This document shows positions 7,835-14,593 of a stretch of DNA of 19,369 nucleotides, piece after piece (positions within the stretch are counted from its first letter, which is position 1; every line of letters starts with the position of its first letter). The translations under genes and the position numbers were made by a program. The stretch is from Flavonifractor avicola (GTDB lineage: Bacteria > Bacillota > Clostridia > Oscillospirales > Oscillospiraceae), in NCBI GenBank assembly GCA_019116915.1, contig DXAS01000184.1, positions 1 through 19,369 on the forward strand, written 5' to 3'. The notes under the pieces were generated by a model. The model was not told the DNA's origin. It searched no databases and saw nothing but the letters and a program-made list of their open reading frames with translations.

Positions 7835-8251
7835 ATGAAGCTGGAACTGACGACCAAGCAGTTTCGCCGTCTGCTGGATATGGCCTATATTGGCAACTGG
7901 ATCTTGAATTCCACCCGGGGTGACGACCGGTTCAGGGACTATGACGAGGTAGAGAGCCTGCTCTTTGCCAAGGCCCGGGCAGAGGGAATGCCCATGCTGG
8001 CCGAGGACTGGCAGGGCGAAGTGGTCCCCTCCCGCGCCTTCGCCGAAGGCGGCATCCACGAGGCCATCATGGAATACGAAAACAATGTGTTCTTCGATAT
8101 TCTGGCGGAGGACCTGGCCCGCCGGGACATGGACGACGCCCCGATCGACGAGAGCAATTATGACGAACTGGCCAGCCGCATCGACGCCTATATCGCTGAA
8201 TTTGAGGAACACGGCACCGATAACATCCTGGTAGACAGCGATCACCTGTAA
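7835..8251 (+). CDS. Small acidic protein of unknown function
   Basis: I do not recognise this 138-residue protein. It is soluble, without signal peptide or membrane segment. About a quarter of its residues are Asp or Glu, most of them in the second half (for example DLARRDMDDAPIDESNYDEL). Predicted content is mostly helical. There are no cysteines and no known catalytic motif. The gene is supported by a consensus promoter, an AGGAGG ten bases before the ATG, and a terminator 10 bases after the stop, so it is a single-gene unit that should be well expressed. It is divergent from murI and convergent with the AAA ATPase gene. An open antisense frame covers the same DNA but lacks these signals. 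Confidence 0.85.
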   Translation: MKLELTTKQFRRLLDMAYIGNWILNSTRGDDRFRDYDEVESLLFAKARAEGMPMLAEDWQGEVVPSRAFAEGGIHEAIMEYENNVFFDILAEDLARRDMDDAPIDESNYDELASRIDAYIAEFEEHGTDNILVDSDHL

Positions 8252-8261
8252 GACGGCTCAA

Positions 8262-8293
8262 AGCCCCTGCCATATTTGGCAGGGGCTCTTTTT
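8262..8293 (+). terminator. Intrinsic terminator between convergent genes
   Basis: AGCCCCTGCC (8262-8271) pairs with GGCAGGGGCT (8278-8287), followed by CTTTTT. It ends the plus-strand gene at 7835 and abuts the stop of the minus-strand AAA gene. In the minus direction it has only a short TTT run. Confidence 0.88.
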
Positions 8294-9713
8294 ATGCCTC
8301 CGGCTGGTCCTCCTTCAGATCCTCCAGCGTCAGCGCCATCAGCTCCTCCTTGCCGGGGGCCTCCAGGGCGGCCACCCGGTCAGACTGACGGGCCACCGCC
8401 CGCTCGAACAGATTGCGCACGTCCCGGGCGTTGCCAAAGTTCTCATCCCGCTCTTCATACAGAGTTTTAAAATACTCTTCGGCATACTTCCGGCTCTCAT
8501 CACTAAGGGTATATCCATTTTTCCCACACATGGAGCAGAAGATCTCCATCAGCTGTTCCCCATTATAGTCCTCAAAATAGAAGTACTTATTGAACCGGCT
8601 CTCCAAACCGGGGTTGGCGTGGAGGAAGCGGTCCATCAGCTGGGTGTAGCCCGCCACAATGACCACCAGATCCGCCCGGTGGTCCTCCATCCCCTTCAGC
8701 AGAGTCTCGATGGCCTCCCTGCCAAAGTCGTTGGGGTTGTCCTGCCCCGCCAGGGCGTAGGCCTCGTCGATGAAGAGCACGCCTCCCAGGGCCTTCTGAA
8801 TCACCTCGCTGGTCTTGATGGCGGTCTGTCCTACGAAGCCGGCCACCAGACCGGACCGGTCCACCTCCACCAGCTGTCCCTTGGACAGCACGCCAATGGC
8901 CTTGTACAGCTGGGCCAGCAGCCGGGCCACCGTGGTCTTGCCGGTGCCGGGATTGCCCATGAACACCAAGTGAAGGGACAGGGGCGGCACTGGCAAATCG
9001 TGCTCCTGCCGCAGCTTACGCACCTTCACCAGGTTGACCAGACTCTTCACGTCGGCCTTCACCTTTTCCAGGCCGCACAGCTCATCCAGCTGGGCCATCA
9101 GCTCCTCCAGAGTAGGCTCCGGCTCCTCCGACTTGTCCTCCTCCTTTTGCTCCGCCGCCGGAGCGGTCTGAGGCGTTTGGGGGACGGGCCTGCGGGTCAC
9201 AAAGTCCCCCACGTCCAGAGGCGCCTTCTCCCCCTTCAATCCCTCCTGATCACACAGGGCGGAGAGGGCATCGGCGCACTGGTTGACAAACCCGGCCTCG
9301 GCCTCGCTGACCTGATCGTCCACCGCGGCAAAAAGCAGCAGCATCAGGGTGGTCAAATCGATAAACCGGCGGGCCAGGCTGGTGCCCGATACCTTGTCGC
9401 AGGCCCGCATCCGGTTGAAAAATTCCGGCGGCCGGAATCCGGGATAACCCGCCACCTCCGAGGACAGTTCCCAAAACAACACCGATGGGGCCGGATTGCC
9501 CTTGGTGTAGATGGCGTTGTAAAATTCCACATACCTGGGGGTGGGAGAGGCCCCATCCCGCTGCCACAGGCCCAGAGCGCAGCCACGAAAGAAGGGATCG
9601 GCCTCCCGGCCAAACCGCTCCCGCAGCACCTGGTCCGGGATCTGACGCCGGAACGCGGCCACAGCTTCGCTGTACTGTTTGTGGGCTTCCGCAGCACTGA
9701 TGGAACCTTTCAT
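8292..9713 (-). CDS. SpoVK/CbbX-like AAA+ ATPase with an N-terminal TerB-like region
   Basis: The C-terminal half of the 473-residue protein is an AAA+ domain of the SpoVK/CbbX type, ATP-driven hexameric remodelling machines. It shows Walker A GNPGTGKT (253-260), the pore-loop region AGFVGQTA (291-298), Walker B GVLFIDEAYA (311-320), an arginine-finger region ESRFNKYF and sensor-2 region GNARDVRNLFE. Residues 1-165 are helical; 118-155 (FIDLTTLMLLLFAAVDDQVSEAE and following) resemble the DG-x-SxxE pattern of TerB-like domains, a weak inference. A Pro/Glu-rich linker (about 175-205) joins the parts. The start is the ATG at 9713 after GGGGAGG, preferred to the open frame up to 9773. In Firmicutes SpoVK acts in spore maturation; here the target protein is unknown. 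The neighbours do not identify it. Confidence 0.88.
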   Translation of the reverse strand: MKGSISAAEAHKQYSEAVAAFRRQIPDQVLRERFGREADPFFRGCALGLWQRDGASPTPRYVEFYNAIYTKGNPAPSVLFWELSSEVAGYPGFRPPEFFNRMRACDKVSGTSLARRFIDLTTLMLLLFAAVDDQVSEAEAGFVNQCADALSALCDQEGLKGEKAPLDVGDFVTRRPVPQTPQTAPAAEQKEEDKSEEPEPTLEELMAQLDELCGLEKVKADVKSLVNLVKVRKLRQEHDLPVPPLSLHLVFMGNPGTGKTTVARLLAQLYKAIGVLSKGQLVEVDRSGLVAGFVGQTAIKTSEVIQKALGGVLFIDEAYALAGQDNPNDFGREAIETLLKGMEDHRADLVVIVAGYTQLMDRFLHANPGLESRFNKYFYFEDYNGEQLMEIFCSMCGKNGYTLSDESRKYAEEYFKTLYEERDENFGNARDVRNLFERAVARQSDRVAALEAPGKEELMALTLEDLKEDQPEA

Positions 9714-9744
9714 ATGCTCCGCCTCCCCTGCCGTTCTGCCTGCT

Positions 9745-9773
9745 ATTATATCCAATTTGTTTTGACAGTGCAA
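9745..9773 (-). promoter_or_regulatory. Promoter of the AAA ATPase gene
   Basis: On the minus strand TATAAT (9745-9750) is perfect and TTGCAC (9768-9773) lies 17 bases upstream. The -10 region shares 14 identical bases with the ywiB promoter. It is divergent from the promoters of the gene at 9892. Confidence 0.6.
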
Positions 9774-9786
9774 CCCCGCCCATCAG

Positions 9787-9859
9787 TTGACATAATTGTT
9801 AAAAAACTTTTATATTTCCTGAAGTACCGTTGACGGGCCGCGCGTCGGCGTTGTACAAT
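9787..9859 (+). promoter_or_regulatory. Two tandem promoters for the gene at 9892
   Basis: The first pair is TTGACA (9787-9792), 18 bases, TATATT (9811-9816). The second is TTGACG (9830-9835), 18 bases, TACAAT (9854-9859). Both are good sigma-A matches on the plus strand, giving leaders of about 70 and 25 bases. Confidence 0.65.
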
Positions 9860-9891
9860 AGACACAAGAATGTCGATTGGAGGGATTTCCT

Positions 9892-10842
9892 ATGGCATCC
9901 AGACGAAGCAGGGACGACCGTCCCAAAATGATTCATTGCGAATACTGCGGCGAAGACTACGCCTCTACTTATAAGCACTGCCCGTTCTGTGACGAGATTC
10001 CGCTGGACGACGAGGACTTTGACGGCGATGAGGATTCCCCCCGCCGTGCCCGGGGGGGCAAGCGGTTGGTAACCAACACCAGAGGCGGCGGCTATGGCCG
10101 CGGCCCCTCTCCCCTCCGTCTGGTGGGGATCATCGTCTCTCTGGCGATCATCATCGCGGCGGTGATCATTGTGATCTCGGTGATCATTCCTCTGGTAACC
10201 AAGGGCGGCTCCGCAGACGATCCGTCCAGCGTGGAAAGCGTTATGCCCACCGACTCCGCCCAGCCCAGCATAGAGCCCACCGAGTCGCCCGATCCGTCGG
10301 AGACCATTCCCGCCGACCAGACGGCCACCGACTTCACCCTGAGTCTGACGGAGTTCTCCCTCAGCAACCGCTATCCCGATCCTATCACCTTGACCGTCAC
10401 CTTTATTCCCGAGGGTTCCTCCGGCGCCATCACCTGGACCAGCAGTGATCCCGAGGTGGTCAGCGTAGATGAGACCGGCAAGGTAAGCGCCGGGACCAAG
10501 ACAGGCAACGCCACCATTACCGCCACCATGCCTGGCGGCGTGACCCACACCTGTCTGGTTCACAACTCGGTAACTACCGGCGGCTCTACCACCACCGGCT
10601 CCGGCACCACTACGTCTACCTCTCTGTCTCTGAGCCGGACGGATTTCACCCTGAGCAAGACCTACCCCTCCTTCCAGATGAAAGTAAGCGGCACCTCCTC
10701 CACCCCCGTGTGGAGCATCGGCAACAGCGCCGTGGCCACCGTGTCCTCCAACGGCACCGTGACCTATGTGGGCAAGGGTACCACCACCCTGACCTGCACC
10801 GTGGACGGCCAGACTCTGACCTGCACCGTACGCTGTACCTGA
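9892..10842 (+). CDS. Zinc-ribbon, single-pass membrane protein with two Ig-like (BIG2) domains
   Basis: No known gene name fits this 316-residue protein, but the architecture is clear. A cytoplasmic zinc ribbon (Cys16, Cys19, Cys30, Cys33 in CEYCGEDY...HCPFC) is followed by an acidic then basic stretch, and one membrane helix at about 77-102. A Ser/Thr/Pro-rich spacer (106-145) leads to two bacterial Ig-like domains of BIG2 type (about 148-232 and 247-316), each with the W-T/S-...-V/A-x-V-...-G-x-V-x-x-x-G-x-x-T pattern. By the positive charge before the helix, the Ig domains should be outside. The start is the ATG at 9892 after GGAGGG, not the in-frame TTG at 9877. BIG2 domains commonly mediate cell-wall or surface adhesion; the zinc ribbon inside hints at sensing or partner binding, which is inference. 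It is a single-gene unit with terminator. Confidence 0.88.
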   Translation: MASRRSRDDRPKMIHCEYCGEDYASTYKHCPFCDEIPLDDEDFDGDEDSPRRARGGKRLVTNTRGGGYGRGPSPLRLVGIIVSLAIIIAAVIIVISVIIPLVTKGGSADDPSSVESVMPTDSAQPSIEPTESPDPSETIPADQTATDFTLSLTEFSLSNRYPDPITLTVTFIPEGSSGAITWTSSDPEVVSVDETGKVSAGTKTGNATITATMPGGVTHTCLVHNSVTTGGSTTTGSGTTTSTSLSLSRTDFTLSKTYPSFQMKVSGTSSTPVWSIGNSAVATVSSNGTVTYVGKGTTTLTCTVDGQTLTCTVRCT

Positions 10843-10852
10843 TTCAAATAAC

Positions 10853-10896
10853 AAGGAAGCCCCGGACGGCGATGCCGTCCGGGGCTTCCTTTGTTT
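10853..10896 (+). terminator. Intrinsic terminator after the BIG2 protein gene
   Basis: A perfect long stem, AAGGAAGCCCCGGACGGC (10853-10870) against its complement (10874-10891), closes over three bases and is followed by TTTGTTTGTTT. It lies 10 bases after the stop codon. Confidence 0.92.
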
Positions 10897-10907
10897 GTTT
10901 GGAGGAT

Positions 10908-11119
10908 TCCATCTGTATCTCATCACTCGGCAGCGCCAGGTGTTGTTTTTGGTCTGCCCCCACAGCCGGGGGGCAGTCACAAGGGCGGGCCGGTCTGTTG
11001 AACGCGCTCTGGATGGCATTTGTCCTCCGCACGCTCCCGGCGCGGCGCCCTTGCCTTCTTGCTTGGCTGTGCTTATAAGATACCACAGCCGCCCTGTCGA
11101 GTGATGGATAATTTTTGGA
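10908..11119. repeat. Three-armed palindromic element: structured RNA or MITE-like repeat
   Basis: The gap between two convergent genes is built almost wholly of inverted repeats. The outer arms CATCACTCGGCAGCGC (10921-10936) and GCCCTGTCGAGTGATG (11091-11106) pair at 14 of 16 positions, with a G-U wobble at one of the other two on the plus strand. Beyond a one-base bulge TATC/GATA pairs, and TCCA/TGGA further out. Inside are three hairpins: CTGCCCCC/GGGGGCAG (10954-10976), CAAGGGCG/CGCCCTTG with inner GCCGG/CCGGC (10980-11053), and GGCTGTG/CACAGCC (11065-11090). It matches no RNA family I can name. No convincing promoter is seen. It could be a folded non-coding RNA, a mobile palindromic repeat, or a 3' end structure for xpaC. 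Confidence 0.55.
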
Positions 11120-11134
11120 CCTTATGTAAACGTT

Positions 11135-12247
11135 TTATGAAGTACCCTTCTGTCCGAAGTCCATGCCGCCGGACAGGCCGTCCTTCTCCAGCATCCGCTC
11201 CAGCACCTCCACGTCGGCGGTGATGTCCATGGTGTCCACCTCAAAGAGGCGGTCCAACTGCTTCTCGAAGCCGTCCACCACCTTGTCCATCATACCCTCG
11301 ATGCGGGCCTTGGCAGTACGGATGTTCTCTCCCTCCACACCCTGGTCCTCCATACGGGCGTAGGCCTTAAGGATCTTCAGGGTGGTGGGCAGATAGTAGT
11401 TGAGGAAGGAGCGCAGCTGCCCCTCCTTGCTGGGATTCTGTTTTACATAGCCATAGATCTTGCTGGTGATCTCCCCGATCCGGTCAATCTTGCGGCTCAT
11501 CTCGGGGTCGTCGATGTCGTCGTTGAGGCGGCGGATCTCCCGGAGTACCGCGTCGTCGTCCCGGATATCCAGGGGTTCCTCCTCTTCCGGGCTCTGGTCC
11601 TGAGTCTCTTCCGCCGATTCCGGCTCATCCTTCAGGCCCTCGTCGCTGAGGATCAGCTGATAGGAGGACATATCCAGATATCCCGCGGGCAGGATGCCCC
11701 GGTCCAGCATCTCCTGCAAATCGTTGCACGCCTTGCGCACAGGCACCGGCATGGCGTGGGCCAGCTGTACCACCGACACGCTCTCCCTCCGGCCAATGAG
11801 GGCCAGATATTTCCGGAACCGCCGGATCTTACGGGTATTGAGACTGCCCGCCAGCATAAGGGCCAGGCCACCGGCACACAGACCGATCACCGGAGACATG
11901 GCTGCCAGCGACAGAGGGAAGCCCATGATGCTGCTCACCACCGGCAGTCCCGCCGCGGTGGCAATGCCGAAGATAACAGCCATGATAGCTCCGCCGATGG
12001 TCATGGCCTTGCCTTTCCCAAGGCCCAGCCCTCTGCCCGCCGCCCCTGCGGGTGGGGTATGAAATCCCTGTGTACCAGGACTGGGCCCCAGATAAGGAAA
12101 CTGCGGTCTGCGGCCCAGCGCGTTCAGCTTGCGGAACAGCAGGATCAGTCCCACAAACCACAGCGGACTGATCAACAGGATCAGCGTCACGATCCAGGAA
12201 CCCAGATCCCCGTTCCCGTCCGGACGTCTGTATCGGTCATATGACAT
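11135..12247 (-). CDS. xpaC: XpaC-family membrane protein
   Basis: This 370-residue protein matches the XpaC / 5-bromo-4-chloroindolyl phosphate hydrolysis family, membrane-anchored proteins whose real role is not established. Membrane segments are at about 17-38, 82-103 and 113-134. A winged-helix-like segment follows (about 142-200: VSVVQLAHAMPVPVRKACNDLQEMLDRGIL), then a very acidic linker (203-232). The conserved C-terminal helical domain (233-360) contains LRSFLNYYLPTTLKILKAYARME and ITADVEVLERML. The start is the ATG at 12247 after AGGGGCGG. In many Firmicutes xpaC stands next to telA (toxic anion resistance); no telA is present here. The 5' leader holds a repeat/hairpin structure. No normal terminator follows the stop, only the palindromic element at 10908-11119. 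Confidence 0.8.
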   Translation of the reverse strand: MSYDRYRRPDGNGDLGSWIVTLILLISPLWFVGLILLFRKLNALGRRPQFPYLGPSPGTQGFHTPPAGAAGRGLGLGKGKAMTIGGAIMAVIFGIATAAGLPVVSSIMGFPLSLAAMSPVIGLCAGGLALMLAGSLNTRKIRRFRKYLALIGRRESVSVVQLAHAMPVPVRKACNDLQEMLDRGILPAGYLDMSSYQLILSDEGLKDEPESAEETQDQSPEEEEPLDIRDDDAVLREIRRLNDDIDDPEMSRKIDRIGEITSKIYGYVKQNPSKEGQLRSFLNYYLPTTLKILKAYARMEDQGVEGENIRTAKARIEGMMDKVVDGFEKQLDRLFEVDTMDITADVEVLERMLEKDGLSGGMDFGQKGTS

Positions 12248-12320
12248 GGATACCGCCCCTTTTGCTCTCTAAAGTCAAAAAATGTTGTCATTCCATCACA
12301 AAAGTGTCAAAGTTTCGCTG

Positions 12321-12385
12321 GATATGATCCGCTGGACGGGCCATGCTGTAATAGCGGACAATCGCCGATATGATCCGCCGTCCAG
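12321..12385 (-). repeat. Direct-repeat plus hairpin leader of xpaC
   Basis: GATATGATCCGC occurs twice in the same direction (12321-12332 and 12367-12378). The bases following each copy, CTGGACGG (12332-12339) and CCGTCCAG (12378-12385), are exact inverted complements, so the leader RNA can form a large hairpin with a 38-base loop. It may be an operator pair or an RNA control element. Confidence 0.5.
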
Positions 12386-12394
12386 GTGCATATA

Positions 12395-12423
12395 ATCATA
12401 CACTGAATCCGCTTTTCTGTAAA
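12395..12423 (-). promoter_or_regulatory. Promoter of xpaC
   Basis: On the minus strand TTTACA (12418-12423) and TATGAT (12395-12400) are 17 bases apart, each 5 of 6 to consensus. Transcription would begin near 12388, giving an unusually long 140-base leader that starts right at the repeat pair. Confidence 0.6.
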
Positions 12424-12460
12424 GCGATTTCCGCCGCCGGACCATGTAACCAATCTGTAA

Positions 12461-12489
12461 TTGCTTTTCTCATAGGAAACACCTATAAT
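12461..12489 (+). promoter_or_regulatory. Promoter of the VanW-family gene
   Basis: TTGCTT (12461-12466) and a perfect TATAAT (12484-12489) are spaced by 17 bases. It is divergent from the xpaC promoter. The gap 12248-12610 holds no gene, only these promoters and the two structured leaders. Confidence 0.6.
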
Positions 12490-12518
12490 ATGGGTTACTG
12501 AATCATTTTTGATGCAGC

Positions 12519-12585
12519 CCGGCAGTTTCTGCTGTCTTTCTGGTAACGATCTGCCGGATTTTCTGCCCAGGCCTCAGGCCGGGCA
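12519..12585 (+). promoter_or_regulatory. Two hairpins in the leader of the VanW-family gene
   Basis: CCGGCAG (12519-12525) pairs with CTGCCGG (12551-12557), followed by ATTTTCT. A second hairpin, TGCCC-A-GGCC against GGCC-GGGCA (12564-12585), ends 25 bases before the start codon. The arrangement could act as an attenuator, but the first stem has a 25-base loop and may be weak. Confidence 0.35.
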
Positions 12586-12610
12586 ATTATACGAGTTGGA
12601 GTGATCGAAT

Positions 12611-14518
12611 ATGGCACAAACAGCGGGCAAGCGAACCGCTCAGGCCGAAAAGCCCAAGGGCGGTAAGATCGCCCTCATTGTGGCGCTGGCGGTGGTCGTC
12701 ATCCTGATTGGCGGCTACCTCATTCTGTGCGCCGCCGCGGGCAGCGGCACTTTCCTGCCCAATACGACCGTCGCCGGGATCGACCTGGGCGGTCAAACCC
12801 AGGAACAGGCCCTGGATACCCTCAAAACCCAGCTGCCTGACCGGCTTTCTCAGCTCTCCGTACCCTTTGTGTGCGAGGGGCAGGAATTTACCATCCCGGG
12901 CATCGACGCCACGGTGGATGACCAGGCAATGGAATCCACCCTCCAGGAGGCCCTGGACCAGCAGTCCGGCAGCTTCTTCACTCGCGGCGCCCAGTATCTG
13001 GGGGCCATCACCGGCGGCACCCATTATTCCGTCCCCGTAACGCTGAAGGACACCCCCGCCGTTGTGAGCGAGGCGGTGAAAAAATACGCAGCCCCGGAGG
13101 CTCAAACCACTTGGGAGGTGTCCGGCGATCAGCTGGTGTTCCATAAGGGTGTCACCGGCCGCACCATCGACGTAAACGCCCTCACCGACGCCGCTGCAGA
13201 GCGCTTTACTCAGCTGCTCAACGACAGCAGCACGGAAAATACTCCTCTGGAGACCCAGGTCACCACCGCTCCTCCCCTGGACCCGGATTTTGATGCCATC
13301 CAGAAGGAGGTCACCGTGGAGGCAGCCGACGCCTACTTAGACAAGAGCACCAAGCAGATCGTGCCCTCTGTCACCGGCGTCAGCTTGGACACTGCCGCCG
13401 CCAAGTCCGCCCTGGACAGCGCGGCGGAGGGCTCCGATGTCTCCGTGCCTCTTACCAAGACTGAGCCCGAAATGACCACCGCCGACCTGGAGGCCAACCT
13501 CTTCAAGGACGTGCTGGGCCAGTCCTCCACCCGGACTGCCGGCGGCTCCTCCCGCTGGCACAATGTGGACCTGGCCTGTCAGCGGGTCAACGGCACCATT
13601 CTGCTGCCCGGCGAGACTTTCTCCTACAACGCCGTCTGCGGCCCCTATTCCCAGGCCGGCGGTTATCAGAAGGCCGGCGCCTATATCAGCGGCACCACCA
13701 AGGACACCTGGGCCGGCGGCATCTGCCAGCTGTCCTCCACCCTGTACTGGACCACGCTGAAGGCCAACCTGGAGACGGTGGAGCGCTACTGTCACCAGTT
13801 TGACGTGGGCTATCTTCCCTCCGGCATGGATGCCACCGTCTACAGCAACTCCCTGGATTTCAAATTTAAAAACGACACCGGCTATCCCATCAAGATCGAG
13901 GCCTCTCTGACCAAGAACAGCAACGGCACCCGCTACTGCAACGTGACCATCTACGGCACCAACAGCACGGGCGTTTACGGCGATCCCTACTCGGTGGTGC
14001 TGAGCACCATCTCCCCCCAGACCAAATATGAGCCCAACGCCTCCATCCCCCAGGGCTCCAAGCCCCAGAAAGATCCGGAGCGCACCGCCTACACCGGCAA
14101 GAAGGTGGCGGTGTACCAGCGTCTGCGGGACGCCAACGGCAATGTGATCAGCGAAACCCTGATCCACACCGATACTTTCTCTCACCGGGACGCCTACTAC
14201 TTCTACAATCCCGCTGACGCCGCGCTTTGGGGCATCGATCCCTCCACCGGGCTGAAAACCCTTACCCCGGTGGAGCCCACACCCACACCTACGGCTACAC
14301 CGTCGGCTACCCCTTCGGCCACACCCAGCGCAACGCCGTCGGCTACCCCCTCTGCCACACCTTCCGCAACACCCAGCGCAACGCCGTCGGCTACCCCCTC
14401 CGCCACACCTTCCGCAACACCCACTGCCACGCCTCCACTGGAAATCACGACCACACCCGGCCCCGGTATGCTGCCTGAGGACAGCGTACCGCCCGCATCG
14501 GAGGCCCCCGCGGCCTGA
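12611..14518 (+). CDS. VanW-family cell-envelope protein with ATPS-repeat tail
   Basis: The 635-residue protein has a short basic cytoplasmic end, one membrane helix (about 19-43), an extracytoplasmic peptidoglycan-binding-type region (about 50-290, YkuD-associated PG_binding_4-like), and a VanW domain (about 310-435). The VanW domain shows LLPGETFSYN, AGGICQLSSTLY and SLDFKFKNDTGYPIKIEAS. A further conserved region reaches about 545. The tail (562-609) is ten ATPS units then ATPT and ATPP, a flexible wall-spanning-type linker; there is no LPxTG signal. GGAG seven bases before the ATG supports the start. Despite its name the family is widespread and no vancomycin resistance genes (vanH/A/X/R/S) are nearby; the likely role is in the wall, biochemistry unknown. 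A DUF2461 gene follows 75 bases downstream. Confidence 0.9.
   Translation: MAQTAGKRTAQAEKPKGGKIALIVALAVVVILIGGYLILCAAAGSGTFLPNTTVAGIDLGGQTQEQALDTLKTQLPDRLSQLSVPFVCEGQEFTIPGIDATVDDQAMESTLQEALDQQSGSFFTRGAQYLGAITGGTHYSVPVTLKDTPAVVSEAVKKYAAPEAQTTWEVSGDQLVFHKGVTGRTIDVNALTDAAAERFTQLLNDSSTENTPLETQVTTAPPLDPDFDAIQKEVTVEAADAYLDKSTKQIVPSVTGVSLDTAAAKSALDSAAEGSDVSVPLTKTEPEMTTADLEANLFKDVLGQSSTRTAGGSSRWHNVDLACQRVNGTILLPGETFSYNAVCGPYSQAGGYQKAGAYISGTTKDTWAGGICQLSSTLYWTTLKANLETVERYCHQFDVGYLPSGMDATVYSNSLDFKFKNDTGYPIKIEASLTKNSNGTRYCNVTIYGTNSTGVYGDPYSVVLSTISPQTKYEPNASIPQGSKPQKDPERTAYTGKKVAVYQRLRDANGNVISETLIHTDTFSHRDAYYFYNPADAALWGIDPSTGLKTLTPVEPTPTPTATPSATPSATPSATPSATPSATPSATPSATPSATPSATPSATPTATPPLEITTTPGPGMLPEDSVPPASEAPAA
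14321..14416 (+). repeat. Two-copy 48-bp tandem repeat coding the ATPS tail
   Basis: Copies 14321-14368 and 14369-14416 differ at a single base (t14352/c14400) and encode four ATPS units each. Around them further 12-bp units repeat the same amino acids with other codons. The near identity points to a recent duplication by slippage or recombination. Confidence 0.85.
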
Positions 14519-14531
14519 CCTCAGCATCTGC

Positions 14532-14560
14532 CAAGGCCCCCCGCCCGGCGGGGGGCCTTG
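14532..14560 (+). terminator. GC-rich perfect hairpin after the VanW-family gene, without U-tract
   Basis: CAAGGCCCCCCGCC (14532-14545) and GGCGGGGGGCCTTG (14547-14560) are exact complements. The bases after it (CTTGCCC) are not a U-tract. It may be a weak terminator or an RNA-stabilising stem that lowers read-through into the DUF2461 gene, which has no clear promoter of its own. Confidence 0.5.
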
Positions 14561-14593
14561 CTTGCCCAAATACGAAATGAGAAAGGAATTACT

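Noticed and set aside
7808..8245. 145-codon minus-strand frame antisense to the acidic protein
   Set aside because: The plus-strand gene has promoter, ribosome binding site and terminator; the minus frame has none of these.
10844..11086. 80-codon minus-strand frame in the structured gap, and the longer 9799-11019 frame
   Set aside because: They translate a terminator hairpin and the palindromic element or run antisense to the BIG2 gene; no ribosome binding site, and Arg/Gly/Pro-rich composition.
14282..14437. CRISPR-like repeats
   Set aside because: The repeats are in-frame 12-bp units without spacers, coding an ATPS tail.
12611..14518. Vancomycin resistance locus
   Set aside because: Only a VanW-domain protein is present. 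No ligase, dehydrogenase, dipeptidase or two-component genes are nearby, and the VanW domain is common in susceptible Clostridia.
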